A stretch of 64,000 nt of DNA from Candidatus Accumulibacter affinis (GCA_016713625.1 JADJOT010000008.1:455508-519507); one strand, 5' to 3'. Shown: positions 42,010 through 51,566, numbered from the stretch's first letter. A program made the numbers and translations. Notes: a model not told the origin generated them from the letters alone.

Positions 42010-43731
42010 TCATGGCCCAGGTCGCGTCACGGTGATGACCACGCGGCGGTTAAGGGAGCGGTGCGCGTTGGTATCGTTCGCCGCCACAAAGTTGACGCCG
42101 CCACGTCCTTCGGAATGTATACGTCCCTGTGCCACGCCAGCCGCGACAAGCTGCGCTTGCACGCCTGTGGCCCTGAGGGTTGAGGTGGGGCCAGCCGAGA
42201 ATTCACTGTCATCGGCGAAACCTTCGACTCGAACGGTTGCGGTTGGCGTGGCGGCAACGTCGGCCGCCGCCAAGGCGACGGTCGCTGCTCCTGCTGCCGG
42301 AACGGTTGCCCCGCCAAGGGGTGCAAGTATGGAGCCGGTCGGAAAATTGTCGATGGTGCGAGCGGAGACAACAACCTTGGACCTTCGCCTGGCGCTGGTG
42401 ATTGCGACGTCCTGAGTACTGGCGGTGAGTTGGGTTCGATAGACCAGGTAGTAATTTTCGAAATCCTGAATCATTCTGTCCTGCCCGGGACCGACATTCA
42501 CGGAAACCGTCGCCACTCGGCGCCCGGGGCCTACGAGCTCCGCGCTGACCGCACTCTCGGCGGCGATGGCGGCGTTGTGTGCGCCGGCGAAAAGATCGGT
42601 GCCGGGAACAGGAGCCGTGGCATGCGCAACGAAGTTCTCCTGGATTTCATGCGCAGCTTTCGCCACCCCATTGCCCGGGGCACCCGCTTCAATTTGCAGA
42701 ATGTCGTCGAGGTCGATCTGCTGCACTCTGGTGACGGTCAGGTCGGAAGGTTGCGGGAAAGCGCCGACCATGACCCCTGGCTGCCCGCGCGCGACGATCA
42801 CTTCTGCATGTTGAGTGGCGTGATTGATGATCGTCGTGAGCTGGCCCCTCAGCGCGGGTGAGGGTGGCGCTGCCGGTAGCACAGCGGCGATCTGTACCTG
42901 GTTGTTGGCTACCCTGAGGTTCAGGGTAAGCCCCGCGCGGGGTCCGAGGAGGCCGAGCATTCCGTTCACGTCGGGAAGAGTACCGAACATCACCAGACGC
43001 CGCTGAATGACACGCGCCAGCCGGTTCTGTGGAATGGGGCGTAGGCGCCGTTTTTCGTGGCTTCGACCAAGGACCTCGCCATCTGTCCCCGCCTGCTGCA
43101 GCACATGCGTCAACTCGTGCGCCAGCAGGCGCTTGCCGCTGTTGCTGTGCGGGGCGTACTGGCCAGTGTTGAACACTACGTCACGACCAACGGTGTACGC
43201 CAGGGCATGGATGTTCCGGGCCGAGGCGGCAGCGCTGCTGTCAGTATGAATGCGGACGGCGCTGAAGTCGGCACCGAAGCGTGGTTCGAAGAAACTGCGG
43301 GTCGCAGCATCAAGAGGGCGGCCCGCCTGGCGCAAGGTGGCAGCGACGGTGTCGATGGCAGCGTTTGAAGTTTCGGCGTGAGGGGCCTGCGTCTCGCGCA
43401 TCAACGCTTCCCCTTCGTACGCCCCGCAACGGCGCTGCAGGGACAGGGGACGGATCGGGGCAGGATCGATGCTCGACCAGGCCGGCGCTGGGTCAGGCAA
43501 ACGCACCACTTCCTCGGCGATGCGGTCGGCTTCCTGCTCATGGATGTCGTTGGGGTGCCCGACGGTGAGTTTTGCCTGCAGCAGAGCTGGCCACCGGGCT
43601 GCAGCGTTGGCCATCTTCCCCGCAGGCCAGTGCCGAGCCGGCGTTGCCGCAACGACACGCGTACTGACCATGCCACCCGCTGTTGCGTTGGCGGGTGTCC
43701 GGGCTAGGGTCTTGGATCCTGGTTGTGCCAT
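42010..43731 (-). CDS. eCIS-associated DUF4157 protein with OmpA-like C-terminal domain
   Basis: 573 residues. An unstructured N-terminus (1-50) leads to a conserved block (52-82: K-L-T-V-G-H-P-N-D-I-H-E-Q-E-A-D-R) and the DUF4157 domain (about 125-215) with zinc-metallopeptidase motif H-E-L-T-H at 205-209. After an I-Q-R-R linker, residues 245-470 form an unrecognised domain and the last about 90 residues an OmpA-like domain with R-V-E-G-F-A-D-D and N-R-R-V-V-I-T-V. DUF4157 is known to accompany eCIS loci, as part of cargo or of its loading. No signal peptide, as expected for injection cargo. Confidence 0.8.
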   Translation of the reverse strand: MAQPGSKTLARTPANATAGGMVSTRVVAATPARHWPAGKMANAAARWPALLQAKLTVGHPNDIHEQEADRIAEEVVRLPDPAPAWSSIDPAPIRPLSLQRRCGAYEGEALMRETQAPHAETSNAAIDTVAATLRQAGRPLDAATRSFFEPRFGADFSAVRIHTDSSAAASARNIHALAYTVGRDVVFNTGQYAPHSNSGKRLLAHELTHVLQQAGTDGEVLGRSHEKRRLRPIPQNRLARVIQRRLVMFGTLPDVNGMLGLLGPRAGLTLNLRVANNQVQIAAVLPAAPPSPALRGQLTTIINHATQHAEVIVARGQPGVMVGAFPQPSDLTVTRVQQIDLDDILQIEAGAPGNGVAKAAHEIQENFVAHATAPVPGTDLFAGAHNAAIAAESAVSAELVGPGRRVATVSVNVGPGQDRMIQDFENYYLVYRTQLTASTQDVAITSARRRSKVVVSARTIDNFPTGSILAPLGGATVPAAGAATVALAAADVAATPTATVRVEGFADDSEFSAGPTSTLRATGVQAQLVAAGVAQGRIHSEGRGGVNFVAANDTNAHRSLNRRVVITVTRPGP

Positions 43732-43786
43732 GTCATCTCCTGAGCGGTTTGGCCGCCGTTCCCGCGATCGAGTTCAATGCGCCGTA

Positions 43787-45706
43787 TCATAAGCTTGACT
43801 CCAGCCAGTTGACGAACAACGCACACACCTCTCTGGAATACCGCAACAGCAGCATGGCCTCGAGCGGGCCGATGGCAAACAGCGGAACGGTCACCAGACT
43901 CAAATAGAATGTTTCTGCGAAAGACCGGACACGCGGACTCATCGCGGCGACCAGCGCCGACTTGTTCGTGATGAGACCAGTGGCGACGGTTCCGCCAAGG
44001 GCTTCCACCGTGCAGTGGTAACGGTCGGCCACGGTGACCCCCGGTCCGGCGCCGTAATAACCGAGCAGCAGTTGCGAGATTGGCGTGCCGGGAAGCGGGA
44101 GAGCATGCATGCGCGTGCCCGCGCAACGCGCGGCCAGGCCGGCCCGGACGGCAAATGCGTCGATATCCCCACGCAAATCTTCGTAACTCGCCATCGAACC
44201 GGCGGTTCCGAAGTAATGCGACCAAGCCCGTCGCAGCCCGCGGTCAGCCTCATCGTGCGTCCGGCTGGCTGCCGCCGAACCAAGGTCACCGCCCCAGGTG
44301 GCGAACTCCTCGTTGGGCATGGCAACGATCGGGTTCGGCCCAGGGACCTCGATTTCAACGTGGGGACTCGGGCAGACCATGGCCTCGAGCCCGGTGAACA
44401 CATGCCCAAGATCGACGCCGCCAACTACCTTTGAGGCGATCAGTGTATCGTGAAGCGCCCGGTGACTACTGCGCAAGGAAGCGAGGGCAGTGGCGCCCCC
44501 GGTCGTGCCACAGGGGATGACCTCGCCCCAGTGACCGCCACCGTAGTAGGCCTGACGCAGCATGCTGAGCACGTCTCGTGAGCCAACCGAGGGCATGGCA
44601 CCTTCGATACACGCAACCAGAAATGAATACTGCTCCAGACTGACCACTGATCCGGGCGGGTGGGCGCAGTCGACGACATCTGGATTTACTTCTTCCGGAT
44701 CCATGTCGATGGACTGGATCGGCGGTGTCAGGCAGATCTCCACCCGCCGGTTCCATTCGCGACTGGGCATGCTGGTGCTCTCGCCAAGACCGACGGCGGT
44801 GACCTGGTTGCCAGGAATTCCGGCCGACTCCAGCAGGCTACGCGCGCGCTCTGCCCGGCGGCGCGACAGATCCAGATTATGGGCATTATCGCCTTCGGCG
44901 CTGGCATAGCCGCGCAGTTGCACACGGCCGAGGCCCGCGGCACTGGCAAAATGGCGCCGCACCCGACCGATGAGCGAGGCGAGGTGGACGGTCGAGTCAA
45001 CGGCCGCGTCGCTGCGCAACTGGGTCGAGTCGTAGTTGAACCAGAGTATCGGATTGGCTTCGTTGCTATCGCATTCGGTGTGGGTGGCAACGCCGGGATC
45101 GGGGGCGGGCTGCCGTTGAATGATCAGCCGGCCCCGATTGTGCGAGGCAAGGCTCGCGGCTTGCGGTTTGCGCTGGGGGGCGTCGGCCGTGGTGAGGAAG
45201 CGGGTATCGCTGCGGTCGGAATCTGCGGTTGGCTGTACATGCAGCGGCGCGGCACCGTGATCCACTCGCGAAACGCCTCCCGACCCCGCCCGTGCCGCCG
45301 GGGTGGTTTCCATAGTCCCCGCCACAGCATTTCCGCCCTGCTGCAGAACCAGCGCCAGCTCATGCGCCAGCAATCGCGGACCGCTGGCGCGTTGCGGGGC
45401 TGGCTGCGTTCCGTCGTGGCGGCGCGGCAACCCGTCCTCGCGCTCCGAACACATTCTCTGGAATGACGGCGGGCGGATCGGGGTGGGGTTGGTGCGCGAT
45501 CTCGTCGCGCCCACGTCGTGGATTCGCAGCAGCGGACCGGCGATGCGCTCGGCTTGCCGTTGGTGGATGTCGTTGGCGTGGCTGACGGCCAACCCGGGTT
45601 GCAGGGCGTTACGATGCAACAGACAGTGCGCCGCCGCGGTGTCCGGATACCGTCGGGTGCTGCTTGCCGTACTGGCAGCTACTGCCTTACGGTTGTCGGC
45701 GCGCAT
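43787..45706 (-). CDS. degenerate-DUF4157/OmpA-like protein with unknown C-terminal domain, likely eCIS cargo
   Basis: 639 residues. Residues 40-90 resemble the conserved N-terminal block of the neighbouring DUF4157 proteins, but about 75 residues of DUF4157 are missing and the metal motif reads H-E-L-A-L at 115-119, so the peptidase site is lost. An OmpA-like domain spans about 218-330 (F-N-Y-D-S-T-Q-L, Y-A-S-A-E-G, N-R-R-V-E-I). Residues 330-639 form a large domain with W-G-E-V-I-P-C-G-T-T-G-G, L-G-H-V-F-T-G-L-E-A and hydrophobic C-terminal segments; I do not recognise it. By position and layout a candidate effector. Confidence 0.7.
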   Translation of the reverse strand: MRADNRKAVAASTASSTRRYPDTAAAHCLLHRNALQPGLAVSHANDIHQRQAERIAGPLLRIHDVGATRSRTNPTPIRPPSFQRMCSEREDGLPRRHDGTQPAPQRASGPRLLAHELALVLQQGGNAVAGTMETTPAARAGSGGVSRVDHGAAPLHVQPTADSDRSDTRFLTTADAPQRKPQAASLASHNRGRLIIQRQPAPDPGVATHTECDSNEANPILWFNYDSTQLRSDAAVDSTVHLASLIGRVRRHFASAAGLGRVQLRGYASAEGDNAHNLDLSRRRAERARSLLESAGIPGNQVTAVGLGESTSMPSREWNRRVEICLTPPIQSIDMDPEEVNPDVVDCAHPPGSVVSLEQYSFLVACIEGAMPSVGSRDVLSMLRQAYYGGGHWGEVIPCGTTGGATALASLRSSHRALHDTLIASKVVGGVDLGHVFTGLEAMVCPSPHVEIEVPGPNPIVAMPNEEFATWGGDLGSAAASRTHDEADRGLRRAWSHYFGTAGSMASYEDLRGDIDAFAVRAGLAARCAGTRMHALPLPGTPISQLLLGYYGAGPGVTVADRYHCTVEALGGTVATGLITNKSALVAAMSPRVRSFAETFYLSLVTVPLFAIGPLEAMLLLRYSREVCALFVNWLESSL

Positions 45707-45721
45707 GATCCATCCTCGCTG

Positions 45722-46381
45722 TCAGTTGGTGGGGGTATCTGAAGATCGGATGCCGCCCTGCTGCAGCACATGCGTCAGCTCATGCGCCAGCAGGCGTCTG
45801 CCGGCATCGCTCTGGGGGGCGTATTGACCGCTGTTGAAAACCACGTTGTGGCCGACGGTATAGGCGAGAGCGTTGACCGCGCGGGCCGATTCGCTGGCCT
45901 GGGTGTTGGTGTGAATACGCACGGCACTGAAATCGACGCCGAAGCGTGGTTCGAAAAAGGCGCGAGTGGGCGGATCGAGGAGGCGGCCGCTCTGACGCAA
46001 GGTGGTGGCGACGGTCTCAAGGCCGGAACTTCCGGCATCGTTTGCTCGACCCTGCGGCTGCCGCTGCAGTTCCTCTTCTTGTTCGCATTCCTTGCACAGA
46101 CGCTGGATCGACAGCGGCTGGATCGCTGTTCGATCGATCCCCCGCCGCGTCAAGGCAGGGTCGGGCATGCGCAGGACCTGATCAGCGACGCGGTCGGCTT
46201 CCTGTTCGTAGAGGTCGTTGGGGTCGCTGACCGTGAGTTTGCGCTGGATGATGTGATTGCGCAGCGCCGCCGGGGCGGCGTGATGGCCACCGCGGACGCT
46301 CGCTGGTCCAAACGGAGGCGCCGGGGTGGCGCGCGGCGCACGATTCGAGGAAGACGGTATGGCCTGCCTGGTCGCTTTCAT
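45722..46381 (-). CDS. eCIS-associated DUF4157 protein, short form
   Basis: 219 residues, essentially only the DUF4157 module: disordered Pro/Ala-rich N-terminus, the K-L-T-V-S-D-P-N-D-L-Y-E-Q-E-A-D-R block (48-66), a C-K-E-C pair (96-99), F-F-E-P-R-F-G-V-D-F-S-A-V-R-I-H (142-157), and H-E-L-T-H-V-L-Q-Q at 200-208. Metal site intact. It resembles residues 50-213 of the 573-residue protein, so the three DUF4157 genes arose by duplication. May be a stand-alone protease or loading factor. Confidence 0.8.
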   Translation of the reverse strand: MKATRQAIPSSSNRAPRATPAPPFGPASVRGGHHAAPAALRNHIIQRKLTVSDPNDLYEQEADRVADQVLRMPDPALTRRGIDRTAIQPLSIQRLCKECEQEEELQRQPQGRANDAGSSGLETVATTLRQSGRLLDPPTRAFFEPRFGVDFSAVRIHTNTQASESARAVNALAYTVGHNVVFNSGQYAPQSDAGRRLLAHELTHVLQQGGIRSSDTPTN

Positions 46382-46543
46382 TTCTTTTCACCTCCTGCCA
46401 GCGGCCGCGGAGCCCAGGGCATTCCTGAACGAACCCCAAAAATCAGGGGACGCGGGCGCCCATCGCCGGGCAATGCTGCCGCGAGCCTCGCGCGACCCAC
46501 CACGGTGGGGTCGTGATCTGGCCCGTAGCGCACGGTTTGCCGG

Positions 46544-46816
46544 TCAGTGGCCGGGAGCAGGGGGAAACGGCGCGACCGGATACGGCGGCGGCTTGGGAAA
46601 GCTTTCCCGCAGCTCCTGGATCAAGACCTCGGCCGCATTGGTGTCCAGGGCAACGATGGATTTTCCATCTTCAGCGACGGTGGCTTCCGTGCCTCCCACC
46701 ATGAAATGCTCGCTGGCGTGGTCCTGGGTCATCACGAACACCACCCCCTTCATTTTTTTCGGGTAGACGCGTTCGTTCTTGTCGTCGATGGAATAGGTAA
46801 TTCTGTAATAGTTCAT
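46544..46816 (-). CDS. small eCIS-locus protein, unknown
   Basis: 90 residues from ATG 46816, which has a clean AGGAG 7-9 bases upstream (an upstream ATG 46855 lacks this). Sequence M-N-Y-Y-R-I-T-Y-S-I-D-D-K-N-E-R-V, F-V-M-T-Q-D-H-A-S-E-H-F and a Pro-rich tail suggest a small beta-rich protein. No family recognised. It lies between tail fibre and the DUF4157 genes, a place where chaperones or immunity-like proteins may sit, but nothing specific supports that. Confidence 0.55.
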   Translation of the reverse strand: MNYYRITYSIDDKNERVYPKKMKGVVFVMTQDHASEHFMVGGTEATVAEDGKSIVALDTNAAEVLIQELRESFPKPPPYPVAPFPPAPGH

Positions 46817-46897
46817 GATCTGTTTCTCCTGACAATTGGCGGCGGTGTCGACCACCGTAACTTATGGATACAGCAATGGCACTCAGCGTGCGCCATT

Positions 46898-49858
46898 CTA
46901 GACTGGTGCCCTGGCAACCCCGCCGCTGTATGTTTGCCAGGCAGATACCCCGTCGAAGAGCAGCGGGCCAGTGGTGCTTCCATACCAGGGAATGGTCATC
47001 GGCAGGACGGCATTGGTGTATATGTCGATTCGATATGCCTGACCATTGGTACACTGGACGAGAAGATGGCTGCCGTTGAAACACATCCTTGCCGGCAGGG
47101 CGCCTGCGGGCAAGGCGACGCTGGTGGCGGTGCTGCTGTTGGCGGCTATCTTGCTCAGGCTGTTGGCACCAGTGTTGGCCACCCACATGTTGGAAGAGTC
47201 AAAGACAATGGCCTGTGGAGCCGCGCCAACCACGATAGTCGCATAGACCGTGTCTCCACCTCCGACCCAGGCTCCTCGCCTGGTAACTGTGTTGCCGCCG
47301 GTGTTGGTGACCCAGACAAACTGATTTTCACAGGCGACTCCCTGCGGATTGCTTCCCACACTAGAGGTTGCCCCCACCGAGGTGGCGTTTTCGTCAAAAA
47401 CGCTGACGGTGCCGTCGCCGCTATTGGCCACCCATAGCGTCCGATAAAATGGATTGTATGCAATGCCGGCCGGATTTGCGCCAACGGGGATGGTGGCCAG
47501 CACGCTGCCGGTCAGGGGATCGATCTTGCTGACGCTGTTGCTGCCGAAGTTGGTGACGAAAATATGCTTGCCGTTGTAGACGACGCTGTGTGGCCTTGTC
47601 CCGACCGTCACGGAGCGCACGACTTGCCCGGTGTCGATGTCGACCTGCAGAACCTGGACGGTGCCATAGACCGCCACCCACAAATACAGGCCGTCAAACG
47701 CCATTCCCCGGGATTCCCCGGTCAACAGCGTCGCCGCTACGGTATTGGCGGTTACGTCGACCTTGGTCACCTGATTCGAGCCCGCAACCCACAGAAATCC
47801 CGAAACACTCGGCATCGCAGCACCCCAGTTCCCGACATACGCTGGAATGGTAGCGACGACGGTGTTGGTGGCCGTATCGACCTTTTGCACCTGATTCCCG
47901 CCTACCCAGAGAAAGCCGCCAATTACGGCAAGCGCAGAGGGATAAACGTTTGCGACTGGAACGGTGGCCACCACCGTATTGGCGCCGACATCGACCTTGC
48001 TCAGCGTATTGGCGGCATAATTCGCCACCCAAAGAAAAGTCCCCGTCGCGGCAGCCAGGCCTCGGGGCTGGCTGCCAACGGATACCGTCGCCACCACGCT
48101 GTTGGTCGCCATATCGATCTTGCTGACGGTATTGCTACCACTGTTGGCGGCCCACAGGAAGCTGCCGACCACCGCGAGGCCAGCTGGGTTCGTCCCGACG
48201 GGAACGCTGGCTACCACGGCATTGGTCGCCATGTCGATCTTGCTGACGTTATCAGCATAGTAATTCGCAACCCAGAGAAACGCGCCACTCACCGCCAGGG
48301 CGTTCGGCCCCGACCCCACGGATATGCTTGCGACCACGCTGCTGGTCGCGACATCGATCTTGCTCACGGAAGAGGTTCCCCAGCTGGCTACCCACAGATA
48401 GCCGCCGCCGAACGCCAACCCGAAGGGGTTGGAATCGACAGCCACCATAGTCACTACGAGATTGGTCGCCGGGTCGATCTTGAGGACCGCGTTGGTTTGA
48501 TAATCGGCCACCCAAAAACGGGTTCCGTCAAAAGCAATACCGCCGGAAAGGGATCCAAGGGACACGTTCGTCGGCGGACTGAAGATCTGGGCCAGTAGCG
48601 GCACTCGCAGCAGCCGGGAGCGGGTGCTGGGGTCGAGCTTGGCGAGGGTGACGCTGCGGTCGGCCGGCGCGAAGGGGTGGGTGTGGAGCGCGGCGGCGTT
48701 GGAAGTCGGACCGGCGGTCAGGACATTCAGGTTCGCCGCAGTGACGCTGGCATTGACACCGGCGAGGTCGGACGGCGATATCTTCTTGCTGTCGGTGCCG
48801 TCGTGGTCGTGACCGGTGGCGGTGTTGAACCGCGTCTCGCGGGCGATGGCGCTATCGATGCGCGCGGCGGCAATGACGCCGGTGCCGACGTTGATCTGGG
48901 CGACGAGACTGTTGGCGCCGCCCTGAGTATCGACCTGCGCGGCGGTGGTGACGTGCGGATTGCTGGTGCTCGCCACGTGGCTATCGAGTTTGCTTCCGTC
49001 GGCGGACACATCGCGGCCATCCACGCTGCCGCTGACCGCAATATCGCCGACTACGTCGACGGGCGAAGCGATTTTCAGTTTCCCCGTGGTATGCCCGGTG
49101 ACCATGCTTCCCTCGACGGTAACGGTGTCCGCATCGGCATCGCCGAGCACGACGTTGCCCTGGACGGCGAGGTTGCGGGTCATGGTGACCGGAGATGCGA
49201 TCTGCAGTTGGCCGCTGCTGTGCCCGGTGAGCAGGCTCCCCTCGACGGTGACGGTGTCCGTGTCGGCATCCCCGAGCACGACGTTGCCGCGCATCTGGTC
49301 GGTCTCGATCAGCGTCGTCTGGCCCCTGACTTCGAGATTGCCATTCACCGTCAGGTCGCGCCCGACGATCAGGTCGCCTCCTGCTACCGGCGCCGAGTAG
49401 ATGCGGCGATAGTCGCTCTTCAGCGTCACGGCGCCGTTCGCGGCCACGACGTCGATCTTCGCGAGACCGACCGCGCCGGCCGGCACGTCAATGACCACAG
49501 TGGGCAGCGCACTTTCCGTCCAGCGTGTTTCCAGTTTGATCGGGTCGGGTGCAACCGCCGGATCGGTCTTCTTTTCCTCGAGGGCGATCACGACGTAGGT
49601 GTTGCCATCGGTTGCGCTGATTGGCAGCGCAGTGTCCGCCTCCAGGACCATCTCGCGTCCGTCCTTGTCGATCGCCATGCCGGCTTTGACGGTGACCTGG
49701 CTGGTCCCCGCAACCACCTCCAGACCATAGACGATTCCGGGCGTATGCGCGTTCTTGTTGTGCCTTCGACGCATCGACAGGTGATAGCCCTGCTCAAGGT
49801 TGAAATCATTCTCGCGCAGAAACTGGCCGGTGAAATAATTGAGCCGCTGGATTGCCAT
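46898..49858 (-). CDS. eCIS tail-fibre-like protein with C-terminal beta-propeller
   Basis: 986 residues. N-terminus R-L-N-Y-F-T-G-Q-F-L-R-E-N-D-F matches the attachment domain of phage/eCIS fibre proteins. Residues 165-280 contain two copies of a roughly 44-residue repeat (G-N-V-V-L-G-D-A-D), then a D-G-T-D-S-K-K-I and H-T-H-P collar. Residues about 430-980 are some 12-13 repeats of the YVTN/NHL beta-propeller kind (F-L-W-V-A-N, V-S-K-I-D, V-V-A-T-V-x-V-G). The propeller end should bind the target cell. Located right after tail protein I, as fibres are. Confidence 0.85.
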   Translation of the reverse strand: MAIQRLNYFTGQFLRENDFNLEQGYHLSMRRRHNKNAHTPGIVYGLEVVAGTSQVTVKAGMAIDKDGREMVLEADTALPISATDGNTYVVIALEEKKTDPAVAPDPIKLETRWTESALPTVVIDVPAGAVGLAKIDVVAANGAVTLKSDYRRIYSAPVAGGDLIVGRDLTVNGNLEVRGQTTLIETDQMRGNVVLGDADTDTVTVEGSLLTGHSSGQLQIASPVTMTRNLAVQGNVVLGDADADTVTVEGSMVTGHTTGKLKIASPVDVVGDIAVSGSVDGRDVSADGSKLDSHVASTSNPHVTTAAQVDTQGGANSLVAQINVGTGVIAAARIDSAIARETRFNTATGHDHDGTDSKKISPSDLAGVNASVTAANLNVLTAGPTSNAAALHTHPFAPADRSVTLAKLDPSTRSRLLRVPLLAQIFSPPTNVSLGSLSGGIAFDGTRFWVADYQTNAVLKIDPATNLVVTMVAVDSNPFGLAFGGGYLWVASWGTSSVSKIDVATSSVVASISVGSGPNALAVSGAFLWVANYYADNVSKIDMATNAVVASVPVGTNPAGLAVVGSFLWAANSGSNTVSKIDMATNSVVATVSVGSQPRGLAAATGTFLWVANYAANTLSKVDVGANTVVATVPVANVYPSALAVIGGFLWVGGNQVQKVDTATNTVVATIPAYVGNWGAAMPSVSGFLWVAGSNQVTKVDVTANTVAATLLTGESRGMAFDGLYLWVAVYGTVQVLQVDIDTGQVVRSVTVGTRPHSVVYNGKHIFVTNFGSNSVSKIDPLTGSVLATIPVGANPAGIAYNPFYRTLWVANSGDGTVSVFDENATSVGATSSVGSNPQGVACENQFVWVTNTGGNTVTRRGAWVGGGDTVYATIVVGAAPQAIVFDSSNMWVANTGANSLSKIAANSSTATSVALPAGALPARMCFNGSHLLVQCTNGQAYRIDIYTNAVLPMTIPWYGSTTGPLLFDGVSAWQTYSGGVARAPV

Positions 49859-49879
49859 GGTGTCGCCTCCTCAACAACG

Positions 49880-50521
49880 CTAAATTAGGGTATCTATGCC
49901 AACCGTCGACTGCACACCGATCTGGAAGGTCGGACCGGAAATGCTCAGGCTGTAGTAGGTATGCGCCGGCTTTTCGATATCGAGCACCGCTCGCACCGAT
50001 TCCGTTTTCCTGGACAGTTCGGCTGGATCAGGTGTCGTGAACGCCACATTGACGCGAAACAGGTATGGCGGCATGCCGCCGACAACCGTATCGACGCCGA
50101 CCGTCGAAATCGTGCCAACCTGCATCGGGTCGTGCTCGTCAACAATTGACGCTCCTTCGCCCACATAGATCTTCAGATACTCTTCCAGGCCGGCCTTGGT
50201 GCCGCGTTTGCGATACAGCGGAATGATCTTTGAAAGCACCGTTCGCTTCTGCTCCAGCGACCAGTCCGCCCGCAACACCAGCGCGGTCCAGCTGGCCAGC
50301 CACGGCAGGAAATCCTCGCGCGCGCGCAAGGGGTCGAAATAGTCCGGGATTTGATCGAGCAAGGATTCCAGATCCGCGAACATCGGATCAATGACCTTGA
50401 GCAGGCGCGCCACCGGGGGCACGGCATCGCCGCCGGAGCCCGGACCCGAGTCAGCGTGCTGTAACAACTCGGGCAGCAGCGATGCATAGTTGAAGTCGGC
50501 ATTTTTGGTGGTCATGGTCAA
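49880..50521 (-). CDS. phage tail protein I family, eCIS baseplate
   Basis: 213 residues of the tail protein I family (P2 gpI-like): L-L-P-E-L-L, L-K-V-I-D-P-M-F-A-D-L-E, F-L-P-W-L-A-S-W, K-R-T-V-L-S-K-I-I-P-L-Y-R-K-R-G-T-K-A-G-L. Connects baseplate and fibre in contractile particles. ATGA overlap with the baseplate J-like gene upstream and 21 bases to the fibre gene downstream. Confidence 0.9.
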   Translation of the reverse strand: MTMTTKNADFNYASLLPELLQHADSGPGSGGDAVPPVARLLKVIDPMFADLESLLDQIPDYFDPLRAREDFLPWLASWTALVLRADWSLEQKRTVLSKIIPLYRKRGTKAGLEEYLKIYVGEGASIVDEHDPMQVGTISTVGVDTVVGGMPPYLFRVNVAFTTPDPAELSRKTESVRAVLDIEKPAHTYYSLSISGPTFQIGVQSTVGIDTLI

Positions 50522-51564
50522 TTCACAGGGGTTATGGTCAAACTGCGCAAGCTTGGCAGATCCTCGATCGGCACCTCTCGAGCCTGCGGATCGGCGTTGA
50601 TTTCGAGACCCTCGACATGGTCCACTCCGGCAAGCGATTCGACCAGGTAGTAGAGTTCGTAGGCCGACACCGGTCTGCCGAATGGCCAGCCTCGGCGATC
50701 GCGTCCACCGACGAGCGGATTGAAAAAGCCCGTGATGGCGGCGGTGACCGTGTCGATCACCTCGCTCTTCAGGGTATTGGGCCGCGTCACCAGCAAGACC
50801 TTCAGCGTGATGTCGGTATACCGCGGCGGCCGCACCACGATGCGGGTGCCGACCAGTTTTCGATCGTCAAGTCGCTGCTTGACGGTGCGCAGGAGTGCGG
50901 CGTCCGGGATGGCGCTGGCGGCTGGCACGACCGCGACGGTGATCGTTCCGGCCTCCGGAAAGGATGCGATGGACACCCGGCCGACAGCGGCGCTGGCCAA
51001 CATCGCCTCGCGCTCGAAGTCTGCGGTGGTGATGGCGCGATAGGGGTCGTTGAAGAAACGCAGGGCGCGCTGCCTGGCGCCATCCAGGGACTCCGCGACC
51101 AGCTGCGGTCCTGACACCCATAATCCTTGCAGCCGCATCCCGGCTGCGAGGAGGATGTCGGCGGCCTGCATCGCACCGGCGCGCAATACGATCAATACCG
51201 ATACGCGGTTCTCATGCTCGGCGTAGCGTACATGCACCTCGTCGATCTCGGCGCTCACCTGTCCTGCGGCGCGCTCGATATCCTGGGTGGTGACACCGCT
51301 CATTGCCTGTCTGAAGTCATCACTCTGGATGGACGACTCGCCGAGCAATAGCGAGATGAAGTTGGCTATGGTCCTGGCGGGTATGCGGTTGGCGCGATAA
51401 AGGTTCGCTTCGCTCACCCACGCCAACAACTCGAGCAGAGTGATGCCGGGATCGGAAAGATTATGATTGGTCCACTCCGGCGCCAGCAGCGGAATCATGG
51501 CGCGCATCTCTCCGACCAGATCGTCGAAGCGGCGGGTGTCGAGATCGGGCAGCGGTAATGGCAT
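50518..51564 (-). CDS. baseplate J-like protein (Afp12-type)
   Basis: 348 residues. N-P-x-x-T-L-L-E-L-type start (N-H-N-L-S-D-P-G-I-T-L-L-E-L-L-A-W) and C-terminal G-W-P-F-G-R-P-V-S-A-Y-E-L are baseplate J/gp6 features of contractile systems. Forms the wedge of the baseplate. ATGA overlap with tail protein I; 2 bases separate it from the Afp11-like gene upstream. Confidence 0.9.
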   Translation of the reverse strand: MPLPLPDLDTRRFDDLVGEMRAMIPLLAPEWTNHNLSDPGITLLELLAWVSEANLYRANRIPARTIANFISLLLGESSIQSDDFRQAMSGVTTQDIERAAGQVSAEIDEVHVRYAEHENRVSVLIVLRAGAMQAADILLAAGMRLQGLWVSGPQLVAESLDGARQRALRFFNDPYRAITTADFEREAMLASAAVGRVSIASFPEAGTITVAVVPAASAIPDAALLRTVKQRLDDRKLVGTRIVVRPPRYTDITLKVLLVTRPNTLKSEVIDTVTAAITGFFNPLVGGRDRRGWPFGRPVSAYELYYLVESLAGVDHVEGLEINADPQAREVPIEDLPSLRSLTITPVN

Positions 51565-51566
51565 GA

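Noticed and set aside
48677..49888. 403-residue plus-strand open frame
   Set aside because: Antisense to the tail fibre gene; repeats mirror the coding repeat.
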